Shown here: one piece after another, positions 31,217 through 39,960 of the stretch
Layout of the letters: each line of letters opens with the position of its first letter
Numbering within the stretch: the stretch's first letter is position 1
Assembly (NCBI RefSeq): GCF_029871235.1
Contig: NZ_SSOM01000067.1
Location: 434,001-498,000, forward strand
Length of the DNA: 64,000 nt
Source of the DNA: Pseudomonas sp. BN411
GTDB taxonomy: Bacteria; Pseudomonadota; Gammaproteobacteria; Pseudomonadales; Pseudomonadaceae
Direction: 5' to 3'
Notes under the pieces: model-generated
What the model was told of the DNA's origin: nothing
The model's input: only the letters and a program-made list of their open reading frames with translations
Databases searched by the model: none
Position numbers and translations under genes: made by a program

Positions 31217-32383
31217 CTACAGGCTTCTGGTGCTTTCCGCACCCGCGACACTGCCGCCCAGCACGGCCACGCTGTTGTGCAGGACATAGGCCAGTTCGCT
31301 CTGACGGGTAACCCCGGCCTTGGAGAAGATCGCCCGCAAGTGCGCCTTCACCGTGTTGCGGCGGATGTTCAGTTGGACGCCGGCTTCGTCCAGTGTGTTG
31401 CCATGGGCCAGCTGGATCGCCAGGGCGGCTTCGGCGGGGGTGAAGCCGAACAGCTGGCGTAGCGGCTGCTGTTGCACGTCTGCCCGGCGTTCCGGATCAC
31501 GCAGGAAAACCGCCACGGCCGGATGCCGGCCTTCCAGGCTTTCCTCGCGGGGCAGGCTTTGCACCACCACCCCCAGGCTGCTGCGGCCGGAGGGGCGCTG
31601 CAGGGTGATGGCTTCGGCGATTCGCGGGCCCTCCGACACGCGCTGCTCCAAGGCTTGCTTGATCACGCGCTGCAAGGCCTGGTTGTCGCTCCGATAGGCT
31701 GCACCGAGACGGTCTCCGGCGACGTTCAGGCCATCACCCTCGCCTAGCATTTCATTGGCGGCCTGATTGGTTTCCATGACCTGCAGATGGTTGTCGAGAA
31801 TGATGGTGCCGATCTGCATGCGCTCGACCGCCGAGGCATACAGCTGGCGTTCGACTTCACTGCGCTTGAGCTGGCCATACAGGTTTACCGCACGCCGCAG
31901 ATGCGGCAGCAGGCGTGCGCAGAACGCCTTGTCCTGCGCAGTGAAACTGCTGTCCTGGTGCGGGCGGCAGACACGCAGGCGGCACTCGATGCCGTTGGCG
32001 GTGTACAGGTCGGCACCCATGATGTGGAACACATCCAGCGGTGCATTGAAACTCAGGTAGAAATCCGATTTCAGCCAGCGCTCCTCGCCCAGCAGTTCGG
32101 CCACCGTGTGGACTTCGCCAGCGGGCAGGCCGACGAAGGGGTCGAGGGCGTAATAGGTTTCGCTGTATGCGGAGACTGCCCAGGTCTCGACCGGGCCGGC
32201 GTTGACCATGAAGCCGGGATCACCTGGCGCACTGGGGCGCAGGATCAGGGTGACGTAGTTGGCGCCCAGCGCAGTCCGCAGCTGTTCGAGGCTTCGCTGC
32301 CAGGGCAGCTCTTCGCTGGCGCCTTCGTAGATCTGCTCGATGAGCTGGCTGAGTTGATCCAGAGAGATGTCGGATGGATTCAT
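31217..32383 (-). CDS. LuxR-family transcriptional regulator (first of a pair)
   Basis: The 388-residue protein has a C-terminal LuxR/FixJ helix-turn-helix (about residues 318-375: FGFTPAEAALAIQLAHG, then LNIRRNTVKAHLRAIFSKAG) and a long N-terminal region with no receiver domain or autoinducer pocket that I can recognise. Residues about 195-250 look PAS-like (IILDNHLQVMETNQAANEML). Size and layout recall TeiR, a steroid-responsive LuxR activator of Comamonas (about 390 residues). It is paralogous to the next gene. An 18-bp motif lies 97 bases upstream, suggesting autoregulation or cross-regulation. I propose it binds that motif; the ligand is unknown. Confidence 0.85.
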   Translation of the reverse strand: MNPSDISLDQLSQLIEQIYEGASEELPWQRSLEQLRTALGANYVTLILRPSAPGDPGFMVNAGPVETWAVSAYSETYYALDPFVGLPAGEVHTVAELLGEERWLKSDFYLSFNAPLDVFHIMGADLYTANGIECRLRVCRPHQDSSFTAQDKAFCARLLPHLRRAVNLYGQLKRSEVERQLYASAVERMQIGTIILDNHLQVMETNQAANEMLGEGDGLNVAGDRLGAAYRSDNQALQRVIKQALEQRVSEGPRIAEAITLQRPSGRSSLGVVVQSLPREESLEGRHPAVAVFLRDPERRADVQQQPLRQLFGFTPAEAALAIQLAHGNTLDEAGVQLNIRRNTVKAHLRAIFSKAGVTRQSELAYVLHNSVAVLGGSVAGAESTRSL

Positions 32384-32480
32384 AATTCTTATTCACCCCG
32401 CAGGCGTCGCGAAAATCATGGCAGTCGCGCGGTATCAACTGGTCCGGGAATACAGCGTTACCCGGATGATTGACCCGTTC

Positions 32481-32498
32481 ATCGTTCGAACGAGCTAG
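32481..32498 (-). promoter_or_regulatory. Island 18-bp motif upstream of the first luxR gene
   Basis: Minus strand CTAGCTCGTTCGAACGAT. It includes a perfect 12-base palindrome, TCGTTCGAACGA. It lies 97 bases before the start, the longest spacing of the set. Confidence 0.5.
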
Positions 32499-32580
32499 GC
32501 GTTTTATCACGTGGTCCCCAGGGCAGCCGCCGCTGACAGACCGGCTGCACCGAGGGGACCGATTACCGAACGAAATCTGC

Positions 32581-33744
32581 TCAAGCCAGCGAAGCGACGC
32601 TGTTCAGCAGGGTCTTCACCAGTTGCGCCTGGCGGGTCGCGCCGGTCTTGGCGAACACGCCGCGCAGGTGCGCCCGCACAGTATTGCGCGTGACCCCGAG
32701 GCGCTCGGCGCTTTCGTCAAGGGTCAGGCCGTCCATGATCAGCATCGCCACCTCGGTTTCCGTGCGGGTCAGCTGGAACAGGCTGCGCAACAGGCGCCGG
32801 GAGGCTTGGGGCGAGTCGCTGGGGTCGCGGATGAACACCGCCACCGCCGGTCTCCGGGCTGCCCCACGGCTTTCGTGGTCCAGGGCGATGGGACGCAGCA
32901 GTACGTTCAACGGCACTTCGCCAGTGGGGCGGGTCAGAGTCAGCACTTCGACACAGTCTTCCCGGCCGTGCTGGTGATGCTGCAGCGCGGCGAGGATCGC
33001 CCGTTGCAGGTTGCGGTTGTCCTGGCCAGAGAACGCGCTGAGCTTTTCCTGTCGGCATTCGAGGCCGTCATGGCTGTCGAACAGCTGCTGGGCGGCCTGG
33101 TTGCTGCGCATCACCTTGCCGGTTTCGTCGAGGATGGCAGTGCCCACCAGCAGGCGGTCAATGGTGGCGGCATAGAGCAGGCGCTCGGAGTCCAGTTGGT
33201 CCACCGTGGAGTGCAAGTCCACGGCCTGCTGCAGGTGTGGCAGCAGCAGGCGCACCAGGGCGATTTCACTATCGTCGAAGTCCCGGCTGGCGTGCTCGCG
33301 GCAGGCGAACAGCGCGCAATGCATGCCTGCCGTCGTGCGCATGTTGGCCACCAGTACGTAGCGCAGGTCCAGCGGCTGGAGGTAGTTCTGGTAGAAGTCG
33401 TGCGCCAGCCAGTGGTCGCTGCCCATCACCTGGTCAGCGCTGGCCACCTGGTCGGCGGACCAGTGGAGGAAGGGGCAGATCGAGTAGTAGTGCTCGCTGT
33501 AGGACGGCTCGCCCGGCAGGTGCGGCCCGTGGATCGAGGCGTTGACGATCAGCCCCGGCCGTTCGTGGGCGGGGTTGCGCAATACCAGGGTCAGGAAGCT
33601 GGCCTCGAAACGCAGGCGCAGCGCTTCCAGCAGGCCGGCCCAGGGTGTGGGTTCCAGGGGGCCCTGGTAGGTCAATGCCAGCAGCTCGCTGAGTTCCGCC
33701 GAGCTGATGGCTGCAAGTTCATGGGCGTGTCGGTAGTCGTTCAT
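32581..33744 (-). CDS. LuxR-family transcriptional regulator (second of a pair)
   Basis: The 387-residue paralogue of the preceding regulator has the same plan: helix-turn-helix at the C-terminus (FQLTRTETEVAMLIMDG ... LGVTRNTVRAHLRGVFAKTG), a PAS-like central segment (AILDETGKVMRSNQAAQQL), and a variable N-terminal region. Shared anchors with its twin (LLPHLRRAV/LLPHLQQAV; PAVAVFLRDP/PAVAVFIRDP) show gene duplication. The N-terminal halves differ more, so the two may sense different intermediates. It has its own 18-bp motif 67 bases upstream. Its leader has a near-CA sequence (ACAACAAG) that falls short of the motif. Confidence 0.85.
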   Translation of the reverse strand: MNDYRHAHELAAISSAELSELLALTYQGPLEPTPWAGLLEALRLRFEASFLTLVLRNPAHERPGLIVNASIHGPHLPGEPSYSEHYYSICPFLHWSADQVASADQVMGSDHWLAHDFYQNYLQPLDLRYVLVANMRTTAGMHCALFACREHASRDFDDSEIALVRLLLPHLQQAVDLHSTVDQLDSERLLYAATIDRLLVGTAILDETGKVMRSNQAAQQLFDSHDGLECRQEKLSAFSGQDNRNLQRAILAALQHHQHGREDCVEVLTLTRPTGEVPLNVLLRPIALDHESRGAARRPAVAVFIRDPSDSPQASRRLLRSLFQLTRTETEVAMLIMDGLTLDESAERLGVTRNTVRAHLRGVFAKTGATRQAQLVKTLLNSVASLA

Positions 33745-33811
33745 CCTCGCCTCGCTTGTTGTGGTTGTCGGGCTGGATGGGCCGAGTATTGGCGCGCCGG
33801 ACTGTGGATAA

Positions 33812-33829
33812 ATCGTCCGTTTGGCCTAG
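33812..33829 (-). promoter_or_regulatory. Island 18-bp motif upstream of the second luxR gene
   Basis: Minus strand CTAGGCCAAACGGACGAT: perfect right half, 6 of 7 in the left, 67 bases before the start. An AATACT hexamer about 21 bases downstream is a reasonable -10. A reverse DnaA-box sequence abuts it, probably by chance. Confidence 0.68.
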
Positions 33830-33864
33830 TGGCGGTAGGGGATCGATTTGGTTGGCTGGGAAAT

Positions 33865-33945
33865 GTAGGAGCGAGCTCTGCTCGCGAACGTCCGAGTACA
33901 GGACATTCGCGAGCAAGAACTCGGCGTCCCCCTCGCTCCTACGGG
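33865..33945. repeat. Family E palindromic repeat
   Basis: TGTAGGAGCGAGCTCTGCTC and its inverted partner ending CCTCGCTCCTACGG enclose ACATTCGCGAGCAAG. It lies between the second luxR promoter and the end of cysNC. Confidence 0.7.
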
Positions 33946-33968
33946 TCAGCCCCGTCGAGGGAGCGGGC

Positions 33969-35846
33969 TTAGAGCGCCAACAGGTGCTCGACGATGCGCT
34001 CGGCGGCGGCTTCGGCCGATTCGCTCGCCGTATCGATGCGCAGGTCCGGTGCCAGCGGCGGCTCGTAGGGCGAATCGATGCCGGTGAAGTTCTTCAGTTC
34101 ACCGCGCCGGGCTTTCTGGTAGAGGCCCTTGGGGTCGCGGCTCTCGGCCAGCTCCAGCGATGCGTCGATGAAGATCTCCAGGAAGGCCCCTTCGCCCGCC
34201 AGGCTGCGTGCCAGGTCGCGCTCGGCACGGAATGGCGAGATGAAGGACACCAGCGTGATCAGCCCGGCATCCAGCATCAGCCGCGCCACTTCCGCTACGC
34301 GGCGGATGTTCTCCACCCGGTCCGCCTCGCTGAAGCCCAGGTCGCGGTTCAGGCCGTGGCGCACGTTGTCACCGTCCAGCAGGTAGGTGTGACGGCCCAG
34401 GGCGTGCAGCTTGCGCTCCACCAGATTGGCGATGGTCGACTTGCCAGCGCCGGAAAGCCCGGTGAACCAGAGGATGCGCGGCGTCTGGCCCTTCAGGGTG
34501 GCACGGGCCGCACCGTTCACGTCGATGGCCTGCCAGTGCACGTTCTGCGCGCGGCGCAGGGCGAAGTGCAGCATGCCGGCGCCGACGGTCTGGTTGGTCA
34601 GGCGGTCGATGATGATGAAGCCGCCGGTATCGCGGTTATCCGCATAGGCATCGAAGGGGATCGGCTGGTCCAGGCTCAGGTCGCAGACGCCGATCTCGTT
34701 CAGCTCCAGGGTCCGGGCCGCCAGCTGTTGCAGGCTGTTCACGTCCACCTTGTGCTTGAGGGTGGTGCAGCTCATGCCCAAGGTGCGGCAGCCGATTTTC
34801 AGCAGGTAGGGGCGGCCAGGCAGCATCGGCTCTTCGCCCATCCAGACCAGGGTGGATTCGAACTGGTCGGCCACCGCTGGCGGCGCGTCGGCCAGGGCGA
34901 TGAGGTCGCCACGGCTGATGTCGATCTCGTCTTCCAGGGTCAGGGTCACCGCCTGGCCGCAGACCGCTTCCTGCTGCTCGCCGGCGAGGCCAAGGATGCC
35001 GCTCACCCGGCTCTGCTTGCCCGACGGCAGCACGCGGATGCGCTCGCCGACACGGATGCTGCCCGCCGCCACGTTGCCCGAGTAGCCACGGAAATCGAGG
35101 TTGGGGCGGTTCACCCACTGCACCGGCAGGCGGAACGGCGCGTGGCTCGCACGGTCGTCGTCCAGGGGCACGGTTTCGAGGTGCTGCAGCAGGCTGGGGC
35201 CCTGGTACCAGGGCATGCTGGTGCTGCGCTCGATGAGGTTGTCGCCTTTGAGCGCTGACAGCGGGATGCACTGGATATCGCTCAGGCCGAGCTGTTCGGC
35301 AAACGCGCGGTAGTCGGCTTCGATTCGGGCGAAGACCTCTTCGGAATAGCCCATCAGGTCCATCTTGTTCACCGCCACCAGCACCCGGCGGATGCCCAGC
35401 AGGGACACCAGGTAGCTGTGCCGGCGGGTCTGCGGCAGCAGGCCCTGGCGCGCGTCGACCAGAATCACCGCCACGTCGGCGGTGGAGGCGCCGGTGACCA
35501 TGTTGCGGGTGTACTGCTCGTGGCCGGGGGTGTCGGCGACGATGAATTTGCGCTTGTCGGTGGCGAAGAACCGGTAGGCCACGTCGATGGTGATGCCTTG
35601 TTCACGCTCGGCGGCCAGGCCGTCCACCAGCAGGGCGAAGTCCAGCTCGCCGCCCTGGGTGCCGAGTTTCTTCGAGTCCGCTTCCAGTTGGCCGAGCTGG
35701 TCCTCGAAGAGCACTTTGGTTTCGTAGAGCAGGCGCCCGATCAGGGTGCTCTTGCCGTCGTCGACGCTGCCGCAGGTGATGAAGCGCAGCAGGTCCTTGC
35801 GCTGTTGTTGCTGCAGGTACTGGTCCAGGTTCGAAATGGCGTTCAT
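33969..35846 (-). CDS. cysN: Bifunctional sulfate adenylyltransferase GTPase subunit/APS kinase (CysNC)
   Basis: The 625-residue fusion regulates ATP sulfurylase and then phosphorylates APS to PAPS. The GTPase half has G1 ([16 protein letters not shown]), G3 ([12 protein letters not shown]) and G4 (NKMDLMGY). The APS kinase half begins near residue 450, with P-loop [15 protein letters not shown] and [18 protein letters not shown]. Length fits pseudomonad CysNC. Its ATG overlaps the cysD stop by one base (TGATG), so the two are translated together. The unit has an island 18-bp motif upstream and sits among catabolic genes next to the sulfotransferase operon. This suggests dedicated PAPS supply rather than, or as well as, general sulfate assimilation. 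Confidence 0.93.
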   Translation of the reverse strand: MNAISNLDQYLQQQQRKDLLRFITCGSVDDGKSTLIGRLLYETKVLFEDQLGQLEADSKKLGTQGGELDFALLVDGLAAEREQGITIDVAYRFFATDKRKFIVADTPGHEQYTRNMVTGASTADVAVILVDARQGLLPQTRRHSYLVSLLGIRRVLVAVNKMDLMGYSEEVFARIEADYRAFAEQLGLSDIQCIPLSALKGDNLIERSTSMPWYQGPSLLQHLETVPLDDDRASHAPFRLPVQWVNRPNLDFRGYSGNVAAGSIRVGERIRVLPSGKQSRVSGILGLAGEQQEAVCGQAVTLTLEDEIDISRGDLIALADAPPAVADQFESTLVWMGEEPMLPGRPYLLKIGCRTLGMSCTTLKHKVDVNSLQQLAARTLELNEIGVCDLSLDQPIPFDAYADNRDTGGFIIIDRLTNQTVGAGMLHFALRRAQNVHWQAIDVNGAARATLKGQTPRILWFTGLSGAGKSTIANLVERKLHALGRHTYLLDGDNVRHGLNRDLGFSEADRVENIRRVAEVARLMLDAGLITLVSFISPFRAERDLARSLAGEGAFLEIFIDASLELAESRDPKGLYQKARRGELKNFTGIDSPYEPPLAPDLRIDTASESAEAAAERIVEHLLAL

Positions 35847-36742
35847 CAGAAGTACCCCTCTTGCTTCTTCTTCTCCATGGAACCGGATGAATCGCTGTCG
35901 ATCAGTCGGCCCTGGCGTTCGGAGGTTCGGCTCACCAGCATTTCCTGGATGATCGCCGGGAGGCTGTCGGCCTCGCTGTCGATGGCACCGGTCAGCGGGT
36001 AGCAGCCGAGGGTGCGGAAGCGCACCTTGCGCAGTTCCGGCGTTTCGCCGGGCAGCAGCGGCAGGCGCTCGTCATCGACCATGATCAGGGTGCCGTCCCG
36101 GCGTACCACCGGACGCTCTTGGGCGAAGTACAGGGGTACGATCGGGATGCCTTCGAGGTAGATGTATTGCCAGATATCCAGCTCGGTCCAGTTGGAGAGC
36201 GGGAACACGCGCAGGCTCTCGCCCTTGCGCTTGCGGGTGTTGTACAGGCGCCAGAGTTCGGGGCGCTGTTGCTTGGGATCCCAGCGGTGCTGCTCGGAGC
36301 GGATCGAGAACACCCGCTCCTTGGCGCGGGACTTCTCCTCATCGCGGCGGGCACCGCCGAAGGCCGCGTCGAAGCCGTACAGGTCCAGGGCCTGCTTCAG
36401 CCCTTGGGTCTTCCAGATATCGGTGTGCAGCGCCGAGCCGTGGGTGAAGGGGTTGATCCCACGTTCCTGGCCTTCCGGGTTGATGTGCACCAGCAGTTCC
36501 AGGCCCAGGCGCTCGGCGGTCTGGTCGCGGAAAGCGATCATTTCGCGGAATTTCCAGGTGGTGTCCACGTGCAGCAGGGGGAAGGGTGGCTTGCCCGGGG
36601 CAAAAGCCTTCATCGCCAGGTGCAGCATGACCGCGCTGTCCTTGCCGATGGAGTAGAGCATCACCGGGTTTTCACACTCGGCGACGACTTCCCGGATGAT
36701 CTGGACGCTCTCCGCTTCCAGTCGTTGTAGGTGTGTCAGCAT
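35846..36742 (-). CDS. cysD: Sulfate adenylyltransferase small subunit (CysD)
   Basis: The 298-residue subunit makes APS from ATP and sulfate with CysN. The PP-loop motif [14 protein letters not shown] is near residue 30; [30 protein letters not shown] and [15 protein letters not shown] are family hallmarks. The start at 36742 has CGGAGG upstream. The 5' leader contains a GC hairpin and, 83 bases from the start, an island 18-bp motif just past the SRPBCC stop codon. Whether a second cysD exists elsewhere in this genome decides if this is the housekeeping copy. Confidence 0.93.
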   Translation of the reverse strand: MLTHLQRLEAESVQIIREVVAECENPVMLYSIGKDSAVMLHLAMKAFAPGKPPFPLLHVDTTWKFREMIAFRDQTAERLGLELLVHINPEGQERGINPFTHGSALHTDIWKTQGLKQALDLYGFDAAFGGARRDEEKSRAKERVFSIRSEQHRWDPKQQRPELWRLYNTRKRKGESLRVFPLSNWTELDIWQYIYLEGIPIVPLYFAQERPVVRRDGTLIMVDDERLPLLPGETPELRKVRFRTLGCYPLTGAIDSEADSLPAIIQEMLVSRTSERQGRLIDSDSSGSMEKKKQEGYF

Positions 36743-36762
36743 CGCTTGCCTCCGTTGGATGG

Positions 36763-36796
36763 AGCCGGCGCCGCATGGGGCGGGCCGGCTTTTTTC
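36763..36796 (+). terminator. Terminator-like hairpin facing the plus strand in the cysD leader
   Basis: AGCCGGC and GCCGGCT form a stem followed by TTTTTT on the plus strand. No plus-strand gene ends here, so it would stop antisense transcription. As minus-strand RNA it is an A-run followed by a hairpin in the cysD leader. Its role is unclear. Confidence 0.4.
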
Positions 36797-36825
36797 CACG
36801 GTAGGGAATGCGTCGCTGCAGGTTC

Positions 36826-36843
36826 TTCGTCTGACCGGACAAG
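36826..36843 (-). promoter_or_regulatory. Island 18-bp motif upstream of cysD-cysNC
   Basis: Minus strand CTTGTCCGGTCAGACGAA: 6 of 7 in the left half, 6 of 8 in the right. The right half is identical to that of the DUF1214 site (CAGACGAA). It lies 83 bases before the cysD start. Confidence 0.6.
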
Positions 36844-36846
36844 GTT

Positions 36847-37317
36847 TCAGCGGCGGGTGCCAATCAGGGATTCGGCCCGTGCCTTCACCGCCAGGGCGAC
36901 CGCATCGAAGCCCTGCTTGACCCAGGGGCCATGCAGCTCCATCACCTGATCGGCGGTAGGACCGAGGAACAGGTCGGTGGTGTAGTAACGGCAACTGTCG
37001 GGGCCTGTGGCTTCGATCACCTGGTCGCGACGGGCGGCGTCCGGGTTGTCGGCGCTGGCGAACATCTCCCACGAGAGCAGGCGGTGCGGTTCGAAGGCCA
37101 CCAGTTGCTCGATCACATGCACCAACTCGCCGGGGCTGGCGGGGTTGGGCAGGTACAGGTTCACCGGCTCGCCCATTCGCAGACTGGACTCTACCTTGAC
37201 GGTGAAGGGGTTCCACTGCGGGTAGCGTTCCAGATCGACCAGCACCGACCAGACCAGCTCGGCGGGGGCGGCGATATCCACGGTCAGCGACCGCACCAGG
37301 TTCTTTTCTTCAGCCAT
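36847..37317 (-). CDS. SRPBCC (START-like) family protein
   Basis: The 156-residue protein has the SRPBCC/polyketide-cyclase-like pattern: [26 protein letters not shown], a curved-sheet core with LLSWEMFA, and a long C-terminal helix ([14 protein letters not shown]). The fold encloses a hydrophobic pocket and often binds lipids, sterols or aromatic molecules. Its job here might be binding or carrying a hydrophobic intermediate. It has its own 18-bp motif 78 bases upstream and ends just before the cysD motif. GAGGA supports the start at 37317. Confidence 0.8.
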   Translation of the reverse strand: MAEEKNLVRSLTVDIAAPAELVWSVLVDLERYPQWNPFTVKVESSLRMGEPVNLYLPNPASPGELVHVIEQLVAFEPHRLLSWEMFASADNPDAARRDQVIEATGPDSCRYYTTDLFLGPTADQVMELHGPWVKQGFDAVALAVKARAESLIGTRR

Positions 37318-37395
37318 CGGGGATTCCTCGGGAAACAGGCGCCGCACCGCGCGGCGCCGATCCGGCCGATGCTCCGCGCACGCCGCTGCCGCTTC

Positions 37396-37413
37396 CTCGT
37401 CCGGGTGGACTAG
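37396..37413 (-). promoter_or_regulatory. Island 18-bp motif upstream of the SRPBCC gene
   Basis: Minus strand CTAGTCCACCCGGACGAG: 14 of 15 defined positions, 78 bases before the start. Confidence 0.7.
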
Positions 37414-37433
37414 GTTCCCGCTCATTGCCTCGC

Positions 37434-37526
37434 TGTAGGAGCCAGCTTGCCGGCGAATGATGCGCCCGCTTTCGCGAGCAAGCTCGCACCTACATCCAGA
37501 TCGTAGGATGGGTGGAGCTACATCCA
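37434..37526. repeat. Family E repeat and half of a family F repeat
   Basis: 37434-37497 is a family E pair (TGTAGGAGCCAGCTTGCC ... GCGAGCAAGCTCGCACCTAC). 37501-37526 is a single family F arm (GTAGGATGGGTGGAGCTAC). They separate the 18-bp motifs of the divergent SRPBCC and DUF1214 units; this 317-base gap holds no gene. Confidence 0.65.
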
Positions 37527-37546
37527 GCAGCGAGCCAGCCGGTGAT

Positions 37547-37564
37547 TTAGTCCGCCCAGACGAA
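37547..37564 (+). promoter_or_regulatory. Island 18-bp motif upstream of the DUF1214-sulfotransferase operon
   Basis: TTAGTCCGCCCAGACGAA: 6 of 7 and 6 of 8, 70 bases before the start. CCCTAAGG about 21 bases downstream may hold the -10. Confidence 0.6.
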
Positions 37565-37634
37565 GAATCCGCCCCGCCCATCTCCCTAAGGTTTCCGCAG
37601 TGGCGGGCCATCCGCCGGACCAGAGGAGACCGAG

Positions 37635-38747
37635 ATGACGACCGAGAACATCGAGCAACAGGTGTGCAGCGGGCAGGTCTGGAGCGATTTCTGCGACCAG
37701 CTCAAACGTAGTGGCGAGCAGATCCTGCGGAGCGAGGCACCCAGCGATGCGCACACCCGCGCCGAGGGGTTCCGCTACCTCACGCGCCTGCTGCGCATTG
37801 CCCTGGAAATGCACCTGGAGTTCGCTGACCCGGACTTCCCCGGCTTCTTCTCGCCGTCCCACGAGACGGCCAAGATCGGCGCCGACAACCCGGACAACCT
37901 CTACCAATACGCCCGCCTGAACGGCCAGCATCAGTACCGCGTCAGCGGCCGTCGCGGCAGCGTGTCCTACCTCAGCTTCGGCACCCAGAAGGGCGGCTAT
38001 GAAAGCGACGGCAAGATGATCCAGACCGGCTTCATCGACGCCAGCCAGCTGCAACTGGAGGCCGATGGCAGCTTCGAGGTCATCCTCAGCCAGGAGCCAC
38101 CGGCCAAGGGCAACTGGGTGCGCGTGGAACCGGAGAGCAACGCCCTGATCGTGCGCCAGACCTTCCTCGACCGCGCCAGCGAGCAGCCCGCGCAACTGCG
38201 CATCGAGCGGCTGGATAGTCGCCAGCAGCCCGAACCGCTGAGCGCCGCGCGCTTGCAGCAGAGCCTGGGTCGCGCCGCCAGCTTCGTCGAGAACACCGCG
38301 CGCCTGTTCGCGGATTGGGCCGAGGGCTACCAGGCCCACACCAATGGCCTGCCACCGGCGGACCAGGCCCTGTGCCAGTCGGTGGGCGGTGATCCGAACA
38401 TCTTCTACTACCACGGCTATTGGGAGCTGGCCGACGACGAGGCGTTGCTGATCGAAGTCGACCAGGTGCCCGACTGCGACTTCTGGAATCTGCAGATCAA
38501 CAACTACTGGATGGAGTCGCTGGACTACCGCCACCACCGCATCTGCCTGAACAAGCACTCGGCGCAGCTGGACAAGCGCGGCGGCGTGCGCCTGGTGCTG
38601 AGCCACCGTGACCCCGGCCTGCCGAACTGGCTGGAAACCGCCGGCCATGCCAACGGCACCCTCTGTCTGCGTTGGGTCGGCGCCAGCCAGCCGGTCCACC
38701 CCACCACCCGCGTGGTCAAGCTGAACCACCTGAAGGAGCTGCAATGA
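37635..38747 (+). CDS. DUF1214 domain-containing protein
   Basis: The 370-residue cytoplasmic protein has no signal peptide. Its C-terminal third (DDEALLIEVDQVPDCDFWNL, NYWMESLDYRHHRICLNKHS, LVLSHRDPGLPNWLETAGH) matches DUF1214, a beta-rich domain of unknown function common in actinobacterial and proteobacterial lipid or steroid gene clusters. The N-terminal half (LTRLLRIALEMHLEFADPDF; GADNPDNLYQYARLNG) is also typical of these longer proteins. It is first in a four-gene operon and overlaps the sulfotransferase by 4 bases (ATGA), so the two products are probably made together and may act on the same molecule. Confidence 0.8.
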   Translation: MTTENIEQQVCSGQVWSDFCDQLKRSGEQILRSEAPSDAHTRAEGFRYLTRLLRIALEMHLEFADPDFPGFFSPSHETAKIGADNPDNLYQYARLNGQHQYRVSGRRGSVSYLSFGTQKGGYESDGKMIQTGFIDASQLQLEADGSFEVILSQEPPAKGNWVRVEPESNALIVRQTFLDRASEQPAQLRIERLDSRQQPEPLSAARLQQSLGRAASFVENTARLFADWAEGYQAHTNGLPPADQALCQSVGGDPNIFYYHGYWELADDEALLIEVDQVPDCDFWNLQINNYWMESLDYRHHRICLNKHSAQLDKRGGVRLVLSHRDPGLPNWLETAGHANGTLCLRWVGASQPVHPTTRVVKLNHLKELQ

Positions 38748-39928
38748 CCCATTCCATCGCACCGGGCAGCGAATTCGCCCCCGACAGCCTGCTGGCCGAG
38801 GCCAGTGCCCGCGCTGGTGGCCTGGAGGACTTCGGTCCCGGCGACTTCCGCGAGGCCCTTAAGGTCCTTGAGGGCGCCCTGAACCGGGAGGCCCGTCTTT
38901 CCACCCACGGGCGCGGCTTGCTCCGGGAAAAACTGGTGGCGCAACTGGTCAACCGCCTGGTGATCGAAGACCACTGCAAGCGCTTTCCGGAAATCCTCCA
39001 GCAGCCCATCGACGACCCGCTGGTAATCGTCGGCCTGCCGCGCACCGGGACCACGCTGTTGCAGCGCGTGCTGTCGGTGGACCCGCAGTTCAGCAAGGCG
39101 CAATGGTGGGAGACCCGCTACCCGGCGCCGTTGCCCGGGGAGACGCTGGAGCAGCCTGAAGTGCGGATCGGTCGGGCAAAGGCCGAGGTCGCCGCGATGA
39201 TCGAATTCGTGCCGCAAATCCTCACCATCCATCCGTTGGACGCGGAGCAGCCGGACGAAGAGTTCATGCTCATGGAGCACTCCTTCCTCTGCGCCATGGA
39301 TTCCTATGTGAACGTGCCGGCCTACACCGCCTGGCTCGATCGCCAGGACCAGGTCCAGGTCTACGCCTACCTGAAGAAGATGCTGCAGTTCCTGAGCTGG
39401 CAGCAGGCCCGTCGTGGCATCGCACCGGGTCGCCGCTGGCTGCTGAAGAGCCCGCAACACCTGCACACCCTGGAGCTGCTGTTCCAGGTCTTCCCGCGCG
39501 CTCAGGTGGTGCTGACCCATCGCGATCCGGGCAAGACCATCCCCTCCCTGGCGAGCTTTATCCACACCCTCTGGCAGATCTACAGCGAAGAGGCGGACCC
39601 GGCCCAGGTGGGCGAGCAGTGGAACACCCGCATGGCCCGCGCCCTGCGCCATACCATGGCGGTCCGCGAGCCCATGCCGGACGGGGCATTTCTCGACGTG
39701 CACTTCGAGGACACCGTCAGCCAGCCGCTGGACGTGGTGGAGCGGATTTACCGCTTCGCCGGGCTGGAACTCACGGCGGATGTGCGCGCTGCCATGACCG
39801 ACTGGCTGGCCGCCAACGGCCGCGAGAAACGCGCCGCGCATCACTACGACGCTGAGGCGTTCGGCCTCGACGAGGCGCGGCTGCAGCGCGATTACGGCGA
39901 GTACCGCGCCCGCCACCTGGCGCACTGA
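38744..39928 (+). CDS. PAPS-dependent sulfotransferase family protein
   Basis: The 394-residue protein matches the Sulfotransfer_3-type family. The 5'-phosphosulfate loop is GLPRTGTTLLQRVL, beginning at residue 97, and the 3'-phosphate segment is VVLTHRDPGKTIPSLASF. Conserved family blocks include WWETRYPAPLPG, WLLKSPQHLHTLE and HFEDTVSQPLDVVERIY. It would move a sulfuryl group from PAPS to a hydroxyl. Sulfotransferases are unusual in degradative operons. Here the PAPS-making genes cysD-cysNC lie 2 kb away under the same 18-bp motif. The acceptor is unknown. Confidence 0.83.
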   Translation: MTHSIAPGSEFAPDSLLAEASARAGGLEDFGPGDFREALKVLEGALNREARLSTHGRGLLREKLVAQLVNRLVIEDHCKRFPEILQQPIDDPLVIVGLPRTGTTLLQRVLSVDPQFSKAQWWETRYPAPLPGETLEQPEVRIGRAKAEVAAMIEFVPQILTIHPLDAEQPDEEFMLMEHSFLCAMDSYVNVPAYTAWLDRQDQVQVYAYLKKMLQFLSWQQARRGIAPGRRWLLKSPQHLHTLELLFQVFPRAQVVLTHRDPGKTIPSLASFIHTLWQIYSEEADPAQVGEQWNTRMARALRHTMAVREPMPDGAFLDVHFEDTVSQPLDVVERIYRFAGLELTADVRAAMTDWLAANGREKRAAHHYDAEAFGLDEARLQRDYGEYRARHLAH

Positions 39929-39940
39929 GATTCCAAGACC

Positions 39941-39948
39941 AACAACAA
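39941..39948 (+). promoter_or_regulatory. CA motif before the third short-chain dehydrogenase
   Basis: AACAACAA followed by GAGGA, 12 bases before the ATG at 39961. It is the same arrangement as at the flavin reductase gene and lies within the operon. Confidence 0.65.
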
Positions 39949-39960
39949 GAGGAACCGAAC

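Noticed and set aside
33745-33770. Possible CA motif before the second luxR gene
   Set aside because: The minus strand reads ACAACCACAACAAG, which breaks the A-A-n spacing; not a full AAnAAnAA.
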